A DNA stretch of 64,000 nt from Latrodectus hesperus (GCA_037975125.1 JAJQOW010000014.1:3564752-3628751); one strand, 5' to 3'. Counted from the stretch's first letter, positions 45,879 to 63,691 are shown. The notes: a model not told the origin generated them from the sequence alone. Numbers and translations: made by a program.

Positions 45879-47105
45879 AATAACTGTGATCAACAACAAA
45901 CAGTAATCAAAACCAGTGACGCGAGAATCTCAAGAGTTGGAAAAAAGGATTTGATGTGGAAGATGGCTTTGAATCACAGTTGCAGTTAATGCTTGTTTGG
46001 AATTGTGCAGAAAAGCTTTTCCTATCCTAAGGACATGTTAAAAGAAGAGGAAGGGAAATGGTCGTCATATATGTTTTGTTAGAATGAAAGAAAGTAAATG
46101 GAACAATGTAAGGGAAATAATGATCAATATTCTACAGAATTCAAAATAGTTTTTTGGCATCATAGGAAGAAGGTTCATCGTAAAGAGAAAAGTGATTTTC
46201 ACAAGTAAAATGTTAAAAAAATTTGTAACTTATTATTTCCTTACAAAATGGTTCAAAATATTCTGGGCTTTTACTTTTGACTTTCTTATTAATGGTAAAC
46301 AATTGTACAATATCCGTGGAATTAATAATAAAATTTCATTCCTAAACATATAATTTTTACCATTAAAAGGATTAGCTTATAATAAACAATAAAACATCAA
46401 ATATTTTTTTCTAAAAAAAGAAAAATAATAAACTTAAAATATTTATAAACTACTTATTGTGTGTAAATAACTTTTAAGCATTTCACATAAAAATAAAATT
46501 ATTTACACAACAAGTTGAGTTAAATTAAAGTAAAATTGTAAAATTTGTAATTATTTCCGATAAGAATGAGTATATTTGTATTCAGAATACTTTATATAAA
46601 TCATTTACAGTTCTTGAAAGATGAGTAATAATGACTAACATACTTTCTCCATAGATGTTGTAGTCACACTAATAAAATATTACACATTTAATTATAGAAA
46701 ACTTGGATATTTCGTTAATTAAAGAAAAATAAAAATGCGCTACTGAATAATCAATCTTGTATTATTAGGAATAAAACGCCTTACGTTTTAGCAAAATTGA
46801 ATTATTAAATTTTACTTCCCCACTGTAAGTCCCTCACTGTGATACGTTTGAATGAGTAAATTTTAAAAAATGCCTGATAATTTACCAGAAAAATTATGAT
46901 ATCAATATAAATATTAAATACTGTTTGGTATTTACAACATCATCGGTTTGATATTTAACATTCTTTGATTATAAAGTAAGGAGTATTACACATTTTTGTG
47001 TGTGAGCGTTAACAAAATGTACGTTGAATATAATTTGGGATATTACATGTCAACGAATAATGTTAATCATTGGCAAAAATTTTAAATGCGAAAAGATTGA
47101 ATCAC
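45879..47105. other. Lower-AT tail, then AT-rich filler
   Basis: 45879-46140 continues the coding-like block with closed frames. 46140-47105 holds nothing recognisable. Confidence 0.5.
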
Positions 47106-47166
47106 AATGAATTATACTATTTAAAAGTTTATCCAACTATTAAATTTTTAAATAGTATAATTCATT
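47106..47166. repeat. Perfect inverted repeat, 21-bp arms, 19-nt loop
   Basis: Arms 47106-47126 and 47146-47166 are exact complements. They are AT-rich but not simple repeats. The loop length equals that of the inverted repeat at 17374-17426. Confidence 0.9.
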
Positions 47167-50100
47167 AATTAATTCACTTTTATTTATTTCAAAATTATTA
47201 TATTCTTTGACTTTTATAATACTGATTTTCCCGTTTTCCATATTTGAACATTCACACATGTTAATAAGTGAATCACATTGGCAAAAAATAGAAAATAAAT
47301 TAATCACAAATACACGTTTTTTTTAATTCTGGAATTTCATGTATTATATGTTTAAATATGTAAAGAAAATTGTATTTATTTTTCTAGTAAGAATCTCTTT
47401 AACATTAATTTTAAGAATAACATTTTTAAATATATATTTCATGACAATTAAAGAGAAACTTCATCTTTGAAATTAATGAATGCCAAAAAGTAATAATTTC
47501 GTTTGAGCGATGAATATTAATTGATTAATAGCCTTGAATTTTCTAAAAATTGTTTAAATTAAGAAATATTTAAGCTAAGGTACATAAAATTTAGGGAACA
47601 CTCTTTACACGTGGTAGAAACTTAATATCTAATTATCTAATAACTTCTGATAATATTACAAATAATATTTAATTTTGTATATCTTTGAAAAAAGAAGTTT
47701 CTTCACACAGAAAAATCCTATCAAAATGCATTAATTTATAAAATTTATTATTTTTTTTCTGTCATGTCTTTCTTGCCTTGGACTGCAAATGCGCATGAGC
47801 AACATCCATTCCTACCTATCAAATAATTAAATAATCGATAGTAAAGTATATAATCGCATTATTTACATAAATATTTGATGCTGATATCTTGTAATAATAA
47901 TTAGAATCTTCGACTTGATTTATTTTTAAAATATTTGTTTTAGATTTTATTATATTTATGTAGCCTCTCCTAAAAATTATGGTACTTCGAAAATTTTTTA
48001 ACCAGGGTGCAACTTTTATTCATGATTACATTCATGAGAACTTAGATTTTTTTAATATTTATGTACAAAGATGAATGTAGATGTAATGAATGTAGAAATT
48101 TTCTAAACTAAAGCTTACATTTTATTGTTAATTTTTTTTATTTCGTGAATCATTTTATGACATTCTTGTATAATAGATATTTTAGCCTGATTGGTGACGA
48201 CATTTTATTGCATTTTTCTTACTCAGCGAAACGAAATCCTCTATTTTTAGCTATTGGATTTTTTGAAGATAGTTTTCATTGGATCATTGTGATTCAGTTA
48301 CATATTTTTTTTTTACTAATTTTCAAGTTGACCAAAAATTGCCAATGAAACATTTGTCTTTTGAATAGCTGTTTAATGTAATGCATTGTTTGTTGTCTAA
48401 TTTTGCTGAATATAGCAGCTTAATGCATCTAGTTACCCGAGGATTTGAAATCAAGATCAATTCACTATAACTCACAATTTTGGATACATTATAATCTGTG
48501 AAATTTTTAAAACTTGTAATTGTAACTTTATATAGCAATTTTTAACTGGAAATGGCATCATATCCTTCCAGATACGAGAGAGGTGACATCTCAAACAATG
48601 ATATTGCCATCCCCACTTGTTTCTAATCGATTTATTTATTTTAATCATCGTTATCATATTTCTAACAGGATAATAATTTCTAATATATCCCAATTTTGAC
48701 ATTCCTACTTTAAAATAATAATTTTTAATATTTAATTCAAACACCAAATTTAACAGAATAAATATCTCATTAAATATTCACAAAATATTCTTCTTTCATT
48801 TATATATATATTTTTTGGTTTTGTCCTCATATGCAAGCATTTATTAAAGTCAAGACATACACCCTAGGTATTATTTTCTGTTTGTATTTCATTTTTTAAA
48901 GAAAAATAATAGAATTCTGTTCCACTACTAATAAAATTCTGTTAACTACAGCTTGTTAAATTTTATAAAATTTCAATGCACTATAAATACATGAAATCTG
49001 ATTTCAATATTTGAATCACCAAGAACTTGCTTACCAATTCTAAAACACTCGAACTGTATTAAAGCTTCAGAGGTTAAAATTATTTTTAGGTATGACTAAG
49101 AAAAAGAAAAAATAGGAAATTTCTTTTTATGTGTTAGTATGCGTGTGCCTTTTTCGATGATCGAACTTAAATCTGAACTATTTAAAAAAATAAAACCTTT
49201 AAATTCGAGAATTTCTTTTGACTATAATATACATAAAAGTTTTCTCATGTTGATTATTTTTCATTTGTTCTTATGAGAAAAGGCACATATTTGAAATTGT
49301 ATTGATCATGTGAATAACCTTTATTTAATGATACAAGAAACTAGTATACTTGTACTTAAAATTGTATGATATTTTTTTATGTATGTTGACACTTTTTTTG
49401 ATTAATTTGTAATGAAACAAGTTTATTTTGATAAATATTTGCAAAGTAAAAAAGGAAAGTAATACAGCATATATTTAAAAAAAATGCAAAGATTCGTGGA
49501 ATCTCACATTTATTTTTGGAAAAAAATGACCCTCTATCCTCATTGCTAAAAATAATGTTTATCTTAAAAGTATTGCACAAAATATGTGCATAAATTTGTA
49601 TTTTATGGAAATTCAAAGGTAAGGTAAATGAAAACAAGAATGTTAAAATTGTATAAAATTTAATTATATTTGGACAATATTTTCCTTATATTCACTTCGC
49701 ATGGACGTTGTTCTCAATATAAATTTTCTGATTACTTGAAATATATACCTATGTATTTTATTTTTCAAAAATTATATAAATATATGTGTACATATTTCAA
49801 TAACATGTATTGAGTAACATTTCCAAGAATATAATTTACATTATAAAACCAAATATAGCAATTTTTCTTAAATTTAAATTGAGCTTTCTTTAAGCTAAGT
49901 TATCTTTCTTTTAAAATCTGAACTCAATTATTATATGTTAAAAGGAAGTATCAACATTATTTTAACAACGTTTTCTTATTTTAAACTTCAGTTCATTGAA
50001 GCATACATTTTATATCAAAAATACATGCTTAAAAATGAAAAACAAATATCACCATGCAAACAGTATCATTTAACAAAAACATTTCAATTTATATCTTATT

Positions 50101-51539
50101 GCTATTATTACAATGCTCTTTAATGAACTTCATTATTTTAAGTTTTACAAGAAATGTTTTACATGTTTGCTATATAGCCTAATTTCTTAAAATAGATTAT
50201 TTTTTATTCATCATTGGATTTAAATAAAAGCTCTTGCAATAACAAGATTCAAAGAATGAAATCACTAATTAATAAAAATTTGTGCTTGGGCTTTTGTTCT
50301 TTGTTCCTTTTTATATTTATATTTCCTATAGAAATTATATATGTCTTATAAAACTTTTTTTCTAGGTAAGAAATCTCTTTAGAAGTTCTTAAGAATACTT
50401 GTCTGAACTTTGGTAAGTCCAACTGAAATTTGTACAAAATTTTAACAAATGTGACTGTTCAAATATTTGTTAAACTTATGAAATAACATGTTGTCATAAA
50501 ATGCGTGCAACATTTATATCTGAAGCAATTTTAAAGATTTTATCTTCATGTAAATTATTGTGTTTATTTGACAATAACAGTAACTTACTTGATATTAAAC
50601 TATAATTTATATGAAGTGAGACGACAATGTCAATAAATGACGCATTATCATTGGTTTATTTCTAATCGATATCACATTTTTAGTACTTTAAAATAAAGAC
50701 TCAATTTTTTATTTTATTATTTTATAAGCAATTTGCAACAACCTTGATATAAATGGTAATCTATATCATTTTACATAAAATTGTTTACTTAAATTTGCAT
50801 ATATTTTACAAATACGTGTCGAACAAAGTTTTACTCAGGAATAATATAGATATCTTTAAAAAGATAATATTTTATTTTTATTCGAAACTAAATGATAAAA
50901 CATTTTGAATCGATGAGTTTAAATAAACTGTTTATTGTTAAAAAATTATTAATTTATGTCAAGTGAAAAATATTCTAACTTACTGGAAATAATATTGAAA
51001 ATTTTATAATTACAGTCATACTTATTATTTATGAAAATAACAATTATATTAAGAAAGGAAACAAAAGTAAAAACTTATAACTCAACTGGTGAACCATAAA
51101 TAATAACTGATAAATGAATCGTGACAATTGGTCAGAAAGTAATGACAAAAAAATCTTAATTTTTCTAAAACCTGAAATGTCATTTTTTTAAAAATAATTT
51201 TAGTATCTGAAAGAAAGACGTTAAATATTTACTAATGATGCATTGGAAAATGAAATTTTAAATGTATATAACTCATCTCGTTATAACTAGTTTAATAATA
51301 AATTTTATAAATTCAATCTTTTCTATCATTCCTTTTATAGTTTTGGCTTCATTATGAATTTTAATGCTTTGTATTAAATGATAAATGTAATTTAAGAATT
51401 AAGAAAATTCTTAAGAAATATTGTTATGACTCACTAATTGATTTTTTTATATTCTTTTAAAAGACAATCGTACCTACATCTTCAATATCATAGCAGCAAA
51501 GTTTTGGAAAAAATGAAATACTTTATTCATTTTTATTTA
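47167..51539. other. AT-rich filler, 4.4 kb
   Basis: No gene, element or long array. Frames at 48145-48348, 48472-48747 and 49377-49637 are Phe/Ile/Lys/Asn-rich without domains. Confidence 0.55.
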
Positions 51540-52500
51540 TTATTTATGCATTTCTCATTGCCTTGGAACATTGATCTTTTATTATTGCCCTAGAGGCACA
51601 ACGAATGATGCCATTACGAAGTTGTCAAGAACTTTATATCCACATCATTGGCATACATGTAATCACAAAATTAAAATGCATGAAACGATTTGAGCAATAG
51701 GCAATCATCCACATTTTATGGCATGTCTGTAAACAGGGATGAAGAAAAAATTATTATTTATAAATATGATCAGTAAAATTAGAAGGAATTTCTTGAAGTG
51801 TGTATTGGCCAAAAGGACAAATGTAAGACTTCATTGGATTGAATATGCTACAACTTCTTCTATACCACACGTTGCTTTCTCCATTATCTCAAAATATTTG
51901 ACTTAACAACATTGTCTGAGACGTCTACAATTGTATAATAACTGATCAACATTGTTGGCTACACTTCTCTGTGTTCATCAGGGAATTTCTCTTTTCTCTG
52001 GTCTGGTAACCATCACATTTGTGAAAAGTAAGCTAATATAGTTCTTTATAAGCGTTTTTTGTTACAAAAATACGCAGCCTTTACCCCTGAAGGGATCTGT
52101 CTTTTGTGAAAACAGTTTCAATAGCTGTACTAAGTTCAAACATAATAACGCAACGATATGTCAACTCCATCTTCCAGGCAATGGGATAAACGTTCATGTT
52201 ACGCCTTCTTGCGATGCGCTTTCAACAAGATAATGACGAATCTCGAATGATTCACATATCTTCAAACTTTAACTAGTAATGAATGTTTGGTTAAATGTCC
52301 AGTAGATAATATTAGGAGTATATATTACTCCTTACTAAAAAGAAACGGATCATGTATCACAAAATTACTTTTCTGACACATATTGGTCTGAACATTGAAT
52401 GTGATATTGTTAGCTGTTAAAAGATTCTATGTCCTTGATGATTTAGTCATTTCATAAATCGTACATGAGCTGTACCTAACTTTACTTTAAATCATGGGTT
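51540..52500. other. Lower-AT block of unknown origin
   Basis: About 1 kb of more even composition. On the minus strand around 52060-52215 short frames such as RRRNMNVYPIAWKMELTY look protein-like, but they are broken and I do not recognise the family. Possibly a fossil DNA transposon; no inverted ends found. Confidence 0.3.
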
Positions 52501-53399
52501 TCAGCTCATTTCGTTCACGGAAAACTTTTATACGAGAGAAATTTTGTTCAATAATCTAACATAATTCATCTGATTTAACTACAAATTATGCGATCAAATG
52601 TATTACAAATTAGTTACACATACAAATTGCAATTTAAATTATATAAAGAAGTTTGTATAATATGGAATAATTATAAATTAAAGTAAATGAAAATCTTCAT
52701 ATTTGTATTAAACATAAACGTATATATAACCTTAAATATAAAAATACTTTAACTAATCTTATTTTCAATTAATAAGAGTAGTTCATCAGATTATTTACAA
52801 TCGTTGCACGTATTATATTACAAATTATTCTGAAAATTATGGGTAATGTCTCCAATGATTTTGGATTAAATTAATAATATTTCCATGATTACATTTAACG
52901 AACATAATTTTAACTAAAAATTCACTAAGTTATTTTCCTGATGTCACTTAAAATGTTCCATATAAAATTTTAAAATTAAATTATAAAACGTTATTTTATT
53001 TGAGATAACGAATTTAGAAAATGAGACTAAGAACTTCGAATCTCTTTTCTGGAATCAACAAATATAAATAATCTGAATTTCGAATATTTTATTTATATTG
53101 ATAACTAAGAACAAACATAGCAGCCTAAAATATAAACAAAGTTGATATCATATTCATTTGTATTTAGTCGTTTAATTTGATATTTAAAACATTACATGTG
53201 TTTGTAAAATTACTTAACTGTGTTTACCAAGCAAAAGTATCAAACTTGTTTCGATTGTATGTAACAGGCAAATTATATATATGTAATCATTTGAACAAAT
53301 ATTAATACAGGCATGAATAAATCACTCGATTGTTTATCAAGGATTTATGGAATTTCTAATCACTTCCCCTTCATGCACTTCATACCATGAATGATATTT
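52501..53399. other. AT-rich filler
   Basis: No recognisable feature. Confidence 0.55.
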
Positions 53400-53580
53400 C
53401 CCCTTTAGGCCGTTGATGCGATAACGCACGGAATCGGCTGAGAGGCTTACCTGTCCCCCTACGGCATTGTGTTCGTATCCGAGCAACGGATGCTTTGAAT
53501 TTCGGGTGTTCCAGCGATGATGCCTGACTTATCGCTTTCTAATAACATCAATCAGTGCTGAGGCGGGACATTACTAAGCT
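53400..53580 (+). repeat. GC-rich island with tRNA-like promoter boxes
   Basis: The island includes CGGCTGAGAGG (53431-53441), close to an A box, and GTTCGTATCC (53472-53481), close to a B box, at tRNA-like spacing. CTTACCTGTCCCCCTACGGC lies between them. It may be a tRNA-derived SINE of a fourth kind or chance. No target-site duplication or tail is seen. Confidence 0.35.
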
Positions 53581-53870
53581 GTTGGTACATTTTAGTATAA
53601 TATTAAGAGACTCTAAAGAGTAATTCCTACTAAAGGATTGGAATGGTATTTAAAGTAAAAAAAAATCTGACTTGCATACTTCGAAAAGTATATTGGGAAG
53701 CTTTTTTATGATAATTGGTAACATAAAATTTGTAAAAAAGATACGGAATAATATAAGTTATTTTTTTTGAAGAAAGACATAATTGCACCCGTGTTTTTAT
53801 TTGTACAACACAGATATTCAAGGATAATTAAATGTGAAATATTTTAACATAATTGTATTATACTCATTAT
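53581..53870. other. AT-rich filler
   Basis: No recognisable feature. Confidence 0.5.
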
Positions 53871-54185
53871 ATTAGCATAATCGCCGCCCAACTTGTCAAG
53901 TGGTCAGTGTACCTGACTGCGGATAAGGAGGTTCTGGGTTCGAATCCCGGTTCGGGCATGGATGTACTTTCTCACTCCATCTATCCTGTCTTTGTCCCTT
54001 CCTTGTATGAATGAGGTGTGAATGGTTGCCTTCCCTATAAACGGATTCCTATGCTATGTGTGTACTGAAGAAGTGGGACTCCACACTAGATATGGTTCAG
54101 TTGGAAAAGTGGAGCAGCGCACCCCACATTGCTAGCCTAGCTGGCACACGACAACAGAAACAACAACAACAACATTAGTATAATC
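53871..54185 (+). mobile_element. SINE, family B, full length with target-site duplication
   Basis: A 12-bp direct repeat with one mismatch (ATTAGCATAATC 53871-53882; ATTAGTATAATC 54174-54185) bounds a 291-bp element (53883-54173). The tRNA-like head has AAGTGGTCAGTG in the A-box region and a B box GGGTTCGAATCCC (53936-53948). The core (TTGTATGAATG, CCTTCCCTATAAACGG, near 54003-54044) resembles that of family A. The 3' part (ATGGTTCAGTTGGAAAAGTG, then CTAGCTGGCACACGACAAC) is different from family A, and the tail is (CAA)n. Confidence 0.87.
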
Positions 54186-54324
54186 AGCTAAGCCTTAAAT
54201 ATATTCATTTCATGCTTTTAAGTGTAGTATCTCTTAAATGATTTTATAGCTATAACATTTTTTTAAATATTAAACTTTAATATTACATTTATATGATTTA
54301 GTTATGGAAATGAACTTATATAAT
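54186..54324. other. Short AT-rich spacer between two SINEs
   Basis: No recognisable feature. Confidence 0.5.
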
Positions 54325-54624
54325 ATTTTTTTCAACGGTGGGCACTTGGCTGACAAACCCTATGCCACAACAAGGCTAGAAACTGCTACTCATTTGTCGT
54401 TACCCAGCAGTCACCTGTTCACCAAGTCACGGGGGCAAGTAGCGTTACCCGCGCCATACCACCACAAACCCGTTTATAGGGTGGGCCACACATTCATACA
54501 AGAACACAGAAGAAAGGACAGAGAGAACATAGAAGGAAAGAAACATCCATACCCGAACCGGGATTCAAAACCGGGACCCACAGCTCAAGAGTCAGGAGCG
54601 CTAACCACTCAGCCATCGGTCGGC
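54325..54624 (-). mobile_element. SINE, family A, inverted copy
   Basis: On the minus strand the element begins GCCGACCGATGGCTGAGTGG (from 54624), with a B box slightly altered to GGTTTTGAATCCC. The CCACCCTATAAACGGG core follows, and the 3' part (GAGTAGCAGTTTCTAGCC, CAAGTGCCCACC) ends in an A run (complement of T at 54327-54333). It matches the copy at 472-776 from end to end. No clear target-site duplication. The 108-codon plus-strand frame at 54304-54630 lies antisense to this SINE and is not a gene. Confidence 0.85.
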
Positions 54625-54739
54625 ATTTAAATATTATAAATCTGTGGATTATTTGAAATATACGGATAATTTTCTCATTTGAAAGTATAATCTCAAAACT
54701 ATTTTTATTTTTTCATCGGAAATAAAGCTATATTGAATA

Positions 54740-58697
<3,958 letters not shown>

Positions 58698-58742
58698 TTA
58701 ACATGTTCGTTTCAATATCGATTGATAAAAAGAACATGTTAA
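58698..58742. repeat. Inverted repeat, 11-bp arms, 23-nt loop
   Basis: TTAACATGTTC at 58698-58708 and its complement at 58732-58742, just upstream of a SINE. Short, so chance is possible. Confidence 0.6.
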
Positions 58743-58764
58743 ACATTTTTTAAAAGAAACACCT

Positions 58765-59030
58765 TTTCTAGTGGTCAGAGTGCCTGACTGTGGTCAAGGA
58801 GATCCTGGGTACGAATTCCGGTGCGGGCATGAATGTACTTTCTCTCTTTGTCTATCCTGTATTTGTCCTTTCCTTGTATCAATGGGTTGTGAATGGTTGC
58901 CTACCCTATAAATGGGTTCCTATGGCATATGTGTATTGAGGAAGTCCCTCTCCACACCAAAATATGGTTCAGTTGGAAAAGTGAGGTAGCACACCTCATA
59001 ATGCCAGACTAGCTGGCACAAGACAACAAA
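58765..59030 (+). mobile_element. SINE, family B, second copy
   Basis: Matches 53895-54170: CTAGTGGTCAGAGTGCCTGA, GGGTACGAATTCC (B box, two changes), GGGCATGAATGTACTTTCTC, CCCTATAAATGGG core, then ATGGTTCAGTTGGAAAAGTG and CTAGCTGGCACAAGACAAC. The first bases of the head are poorly preserved. No clear target-site duplication. It is more diverged than the copy at 53.9 kb. Confidence 0.85.
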
Positions 59031-61989
59031 TTAACCATGCAGAACAATCTATGAAATCAGAGAGCTAAAAATTCACACATAAATAGGTAATAGTTGATAA
59101 ATTCGATTTTATTATTGATAATGCACTTCAACTCGCTGTTCTAAGCGCTTAATTAAACGTCTAAAAATACTTCAAAATACGTATTATTTACACATTCTCG
59201 TAAATGAGAAAGCATTCAAATTCTTAGTATCATTATTCATCTTCACTTCAAAATCAACTAATTTTTATTTCGAGAATGAAGAAAACAGATTATATATATA
59301 CAATTTCAAAATGAACGTAAAATTTAAAAATATAACGTGTTACGACATGGATTTATTCGTTGCATGAAAAATATTGGGAATATCAGAAAAAGTGTCTTGT
59401 TTTCTGAGTGTAATTGGTAAAAATTGAGATTTTATATTTTGTGAGATATCATATTGCAAACGGCACATAAATATTAGTAACCCTGTATATGTTTTAGAAA
59501 ATATTCTTTAGTGTTCCCTTTAAATCTTATCAATCATCTAAGATTTCATTCATTTACGGTTGCTTATGAACGGAAGATGGTATTATAATCAAGAGTATTT
59601 GAATTCATTTGTTTTTGATGCAGCATTAATAATGTTATTTTTTATCTTTATTGAAACATTTTGGTTTATACTGTAAGCATTATAATTTGCTTACACAAAA
59701 TTTATTACACTCAGACCAAGAGTTTTTATTTATTAGACGAAAAAAAAGCTTGAGTATTCCGCTTTCTGAATAATTTTTATATTTGTTGAAAAAATATCTA
59801 TTTTCTAATAGATACTGAAAATGTTTCCTTGAAACATTTTTTTCATTCATATGTAGAATAGTTTGGTTTTTTTGTTTTTAAACGTACTGAAAAGATTACG
59901 AAAAGAAAGTCAATTAAAATACTCCATGTTGAAGCATTCCAAAGTGTTGATTACAGAAACAAAATTATACGCCATTTTTTGGATACGGTAAATTATATTA
60001 TAAGTTTTCTATTGTTGATGGACCAGGATTGAGAAATTGTTGAGCTTAATTGTTATTTATACAACAGAAATGAATGAAAAAAACGCATAAGTTCACTTGA
60101 TTTTATTGTTTTTCATTTTCTTTTTGGTTTTAGGCAATTCATGATTATATTGCTTAGAAATATTAGTAAATCATCGTTAAAATGGATAATTTTTAAAAAA
60201 AAATTGTATAGATTTTTGCCTACTTTTTGTCTTTAAAATATGAAATTCCCTTTTATGCTTTAATTAATTTGATGATACAACAAAGATGACTTAACCAAAA
60301 TAATTCTACATTATCTTACTATACAAAAATCAGGTAAAATGTTTCAAATATCAAGAAAATTACTCTACATATGCCATAAATTTTATATCCTCTTGGAGGA
60401 TATATCAAGAATGTGACTAATCCATAAAATGGTCAGGTTTTGAAATATTGAATGAAAATCTTATGTTAAAATTCTTTTAATATTATAAGCAATATGTATA
60501 TAGAGTTTGAAGATGAATATTTAATTTTGTACTTGAGTATTTGATAATTATTGTAATGAAATTTTAAGCTATACTGTATTATTTTAACTATTGAATGAAT
60601 TATTTAGACGAGGAAAGGATATCAATTTTTAACAATGTAATCAAAACCATGATAATCCTCATAAAATTTTAATTACTATTTACTTTCTTGATAAGTTGTT
60701 ATTGATTGGGTCTGATGATTATTGATTATGGGATGATTGATTTATTAAAGCATACTTTAATTAAGATCATGCAATTTCCAAATTATGAGGCGACTTTTAG
60801 ACAAATTGTCAAGCTCTTTTTCTATTATGATAATACTAATTTATTAAAAAAAAGGTATTCAAGTTTAAATTGAAATGACTGTTATTAAATAGAGTAAAAT
60901 AAGATTTTCTCGCTGTGCTAGATAAATGGATGAAACTTTCAGTCAATTTAGCTGACACATTAAGTGAAATATTAAACTCCATTAGGAATTTTGCTTTTAA
61001 CCAATTAGTAAATAATAGCTCTGCTAAAAGTTACTAAAAATGGTGGATTTTGAATCATCAGTAATCATAATATTTGACTTTTTAATTTTAAATCACGATC
61101 TATTAACACTAAGTGTATTTCATAAGTTTGAAAAAGTGTTAAATCATAACAAAGTGTTTTGGTAAAATAAATTTCTTTAATGTTTATGAAATAAAAAAAA
61201 TCATCTTTTCCTGGGACTATCAGTTTGCTTTTATGACTTGAGGTTATTAAAATATAAAATTACTGTTTAAATAAGCATAACTATTTGATTCTAAAAGAAA
61301 AAGGATTTTCAGTTTTCTTGAGTTAATGAAGGGAAGGAAGCTTTAAATTCATAAGGATGGAAATTGTTTTAGGGTTTATACAATATCTACAAATTTACCT
61401 ATAAAGTATATGGACAAATATAAATAATATATGAATTAGTTTTCTAATCGAATTAAAAACCAAATTTCTATATAGATTGTGGTGCTCTAGAAAACCTGTT
61501 TCATGAAATGTTTTTAAAACAAAATATTTTATATTATTCATCAATTAAAAAATTAAATGTTCTTAGTCATAATAATGATAGACAGTGTATCATTTACTTA
61601 AGTCTGATAAATTGGATTAGCAGAAAATTAAAATTAATCGTAATTTTAGATAATTTTTTTTAAATTCCTACTAGTTTGTCTTGTTCTAGAAATATTTTTC
61701 GATCTGCATGGACAAATTTGTACTTTAATTAGAGCTATTCATAATGTAAAAACTTCTATGAAATTACAAAATATGCACTATACAAACTATCACGAAATAA
61801 CGCCACAAAAGTAATCTTACGATGAATAATTTTGATTTTCTCCCAAAACATTATACTTCTCTAATAGATTCACTTAAGTGAAGCTGACGTTTCAGGAATA
61901 TCAATTCTGAAATTCAAAACTAAGACAGAGAGAGAGAAAAATAAACAAGGACCTACATATCTCTATCAACTTGTGAAACTTTGTCACTG
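59031..61989. other. AT-rich filler, 3 kb
   Basis: No gene or element. A 9-bp hairpin (TATATCCTC/GAGGATATA) occurs near 60385-60405. Confidence 0.55.
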
Positions 61990-63691
61990 ATATTCTCGTT
62001 AAAGTTGCTGTTAAAGATAACATTTTGAACACATCATTAGAAGGAAACTTTAAGAACCACTCAAATCAAGTTTTCCTGCTTCCGGCAGTAAGTGAAAGAA
62101 AATTCCAAACTTTCAAAGTCAACAATAGCAGTTTCGTGTTTATTTGGAAGCTTAAACTTCCCATCTTTCAGGAGAGGATAACAATTCAATTTGCCAGACA
62201 TCTTTTTCTAAATAAGGAACATTTTGAAGAAAAAAGGTGTACTAAGTGCTGCTTCAACTCCCAAGAATAAACAATCATTACATTAGTTTAAAATTAAAAG
62301 ATTCTTATATACACTTTTAGGGAACCATCATGTAATTGAAAAATGTTGGGTGTCTTTGAAGAAAGTATTATATTTATTACAATCGTAGAAAAGGAATTTC
62401 TCTGAGAATAATTAATTCTCCTGGATAAATAGGTAATGTATAAACCAGTTATTAGTTTAATTAGATTATGAGAAAATCATTGATTGAATTATCTCATAAT
62501 ATCTAAATAAACTACTGACTTCAATGAAATTACTGGCTTGAAGTGTATTCTCTTTCAAAATACAACTTTAATTGATAATTAAAATATTTTATCTAAAATT
62601 TTAAACGTTATATAAGTGATTGACTTCTATAAGAAATAAGAAAAATAACAAATTTAGTATTAAAAGTAATAAAAAAGCAAATTATTTAAAAATGTATAAT
62701 ACACCAAGTAAATGTGACACATTCATATGAATCATGAAATCTTATTTCTTATTTTTCTACTATGTAAATTGATAATTTTATGTAAAATGATGCTAATATT
62801 CGCAGTAAACATTTTAAATTAATGTGTGATTTGTTCCAAATTATATCAACAATTAATTAAAATTATTTTAGTTTCAAGATTATCGGAAATCCAAGTATAA
62901 AATTTTAAATATTTTTGAAATGAAAAATATAGATGGAACGAATGAAATCACTATTCTTAAAATGAAAAATCTGTCTTATTAAAATTCCAAATTGGATTCC
63001 AACATTTTAATAAAGCTTTTAATATTTAAAACATAGCAAAAAAAAAATCACCCAATGCGTAATAAACATATGGAAATGTTGCCAAAAGCTCTTTGCAAAA
63101 TATTGGGAACTAGTTAAAGACGTACATCATATTATAACTCAATAAACTTTCCTGAAAACTTTCCAGCCGAGCGTCGAAAATTTGACTCGCGATCCAAAGA
63201 ACTCATTTGTGGGACATAAAGGCTTTTTCCATAGGCTTTTCATTTCCGTTTTAAAATGGAGGTGCATCTCATTTCTTTGAAACCACTTGGGAACTTTATT
63301 CAAAGAAATTCGACACGGCCGAGAAACTTTACTTATCTTCATTAAATATCTGAGGGACTGAAAAAGAGCTTTAGAAACCTACCGTTGACACTACCTCCAT
63401 TTGTTAGTAGTCTCCTCATTTTTTTTCAAGAAGGGATTGGATTCTATCTTTTCAATCGTGACAAGGATAAAAGTCACATTTTTTGTCTCTTCCTCTTCTT
63501 TACAACCAGAACTTTTTTTTGTTCTAAAGAGAAAATTCTACTTGAGTTATGTAATGGTCTTAGGTTTTTCTTAGCCTATATTCTAGTTTGAAAATAAGGA
63601 ATATACTTCATGAATATTATCTTTCCAGACAGTTTTTTAAAATATAAATTCGTGCCTGTTACGATATTATTTAGTAGTCCCATTAAAATAA
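61990..63691. other. Mixed sequence with two lower-AT patches
   Basis: 62025-62270 gives an 81-codon plus-strand frame, and 63139-63342 a 67-codon minus-strand frame; neither has a recognisable domain, and neither has a neighbour in the same frame. 63130-63600 is among the least AT-rich parts of the right arm. Possible conserved noncoding sequence or distant exon, not decidable here. Confidence 0.35.

Noticed and set aside
54304..54630. 108-codon plus-strand frame
   Set aside because: Antisense to SINE A over nearly its whole length; no domain.
62025..62270. 81-codon plus-strand frame as a gene
   Set aside because: No recognisable domain and no supporting context; kept only as a lower-AT patch.
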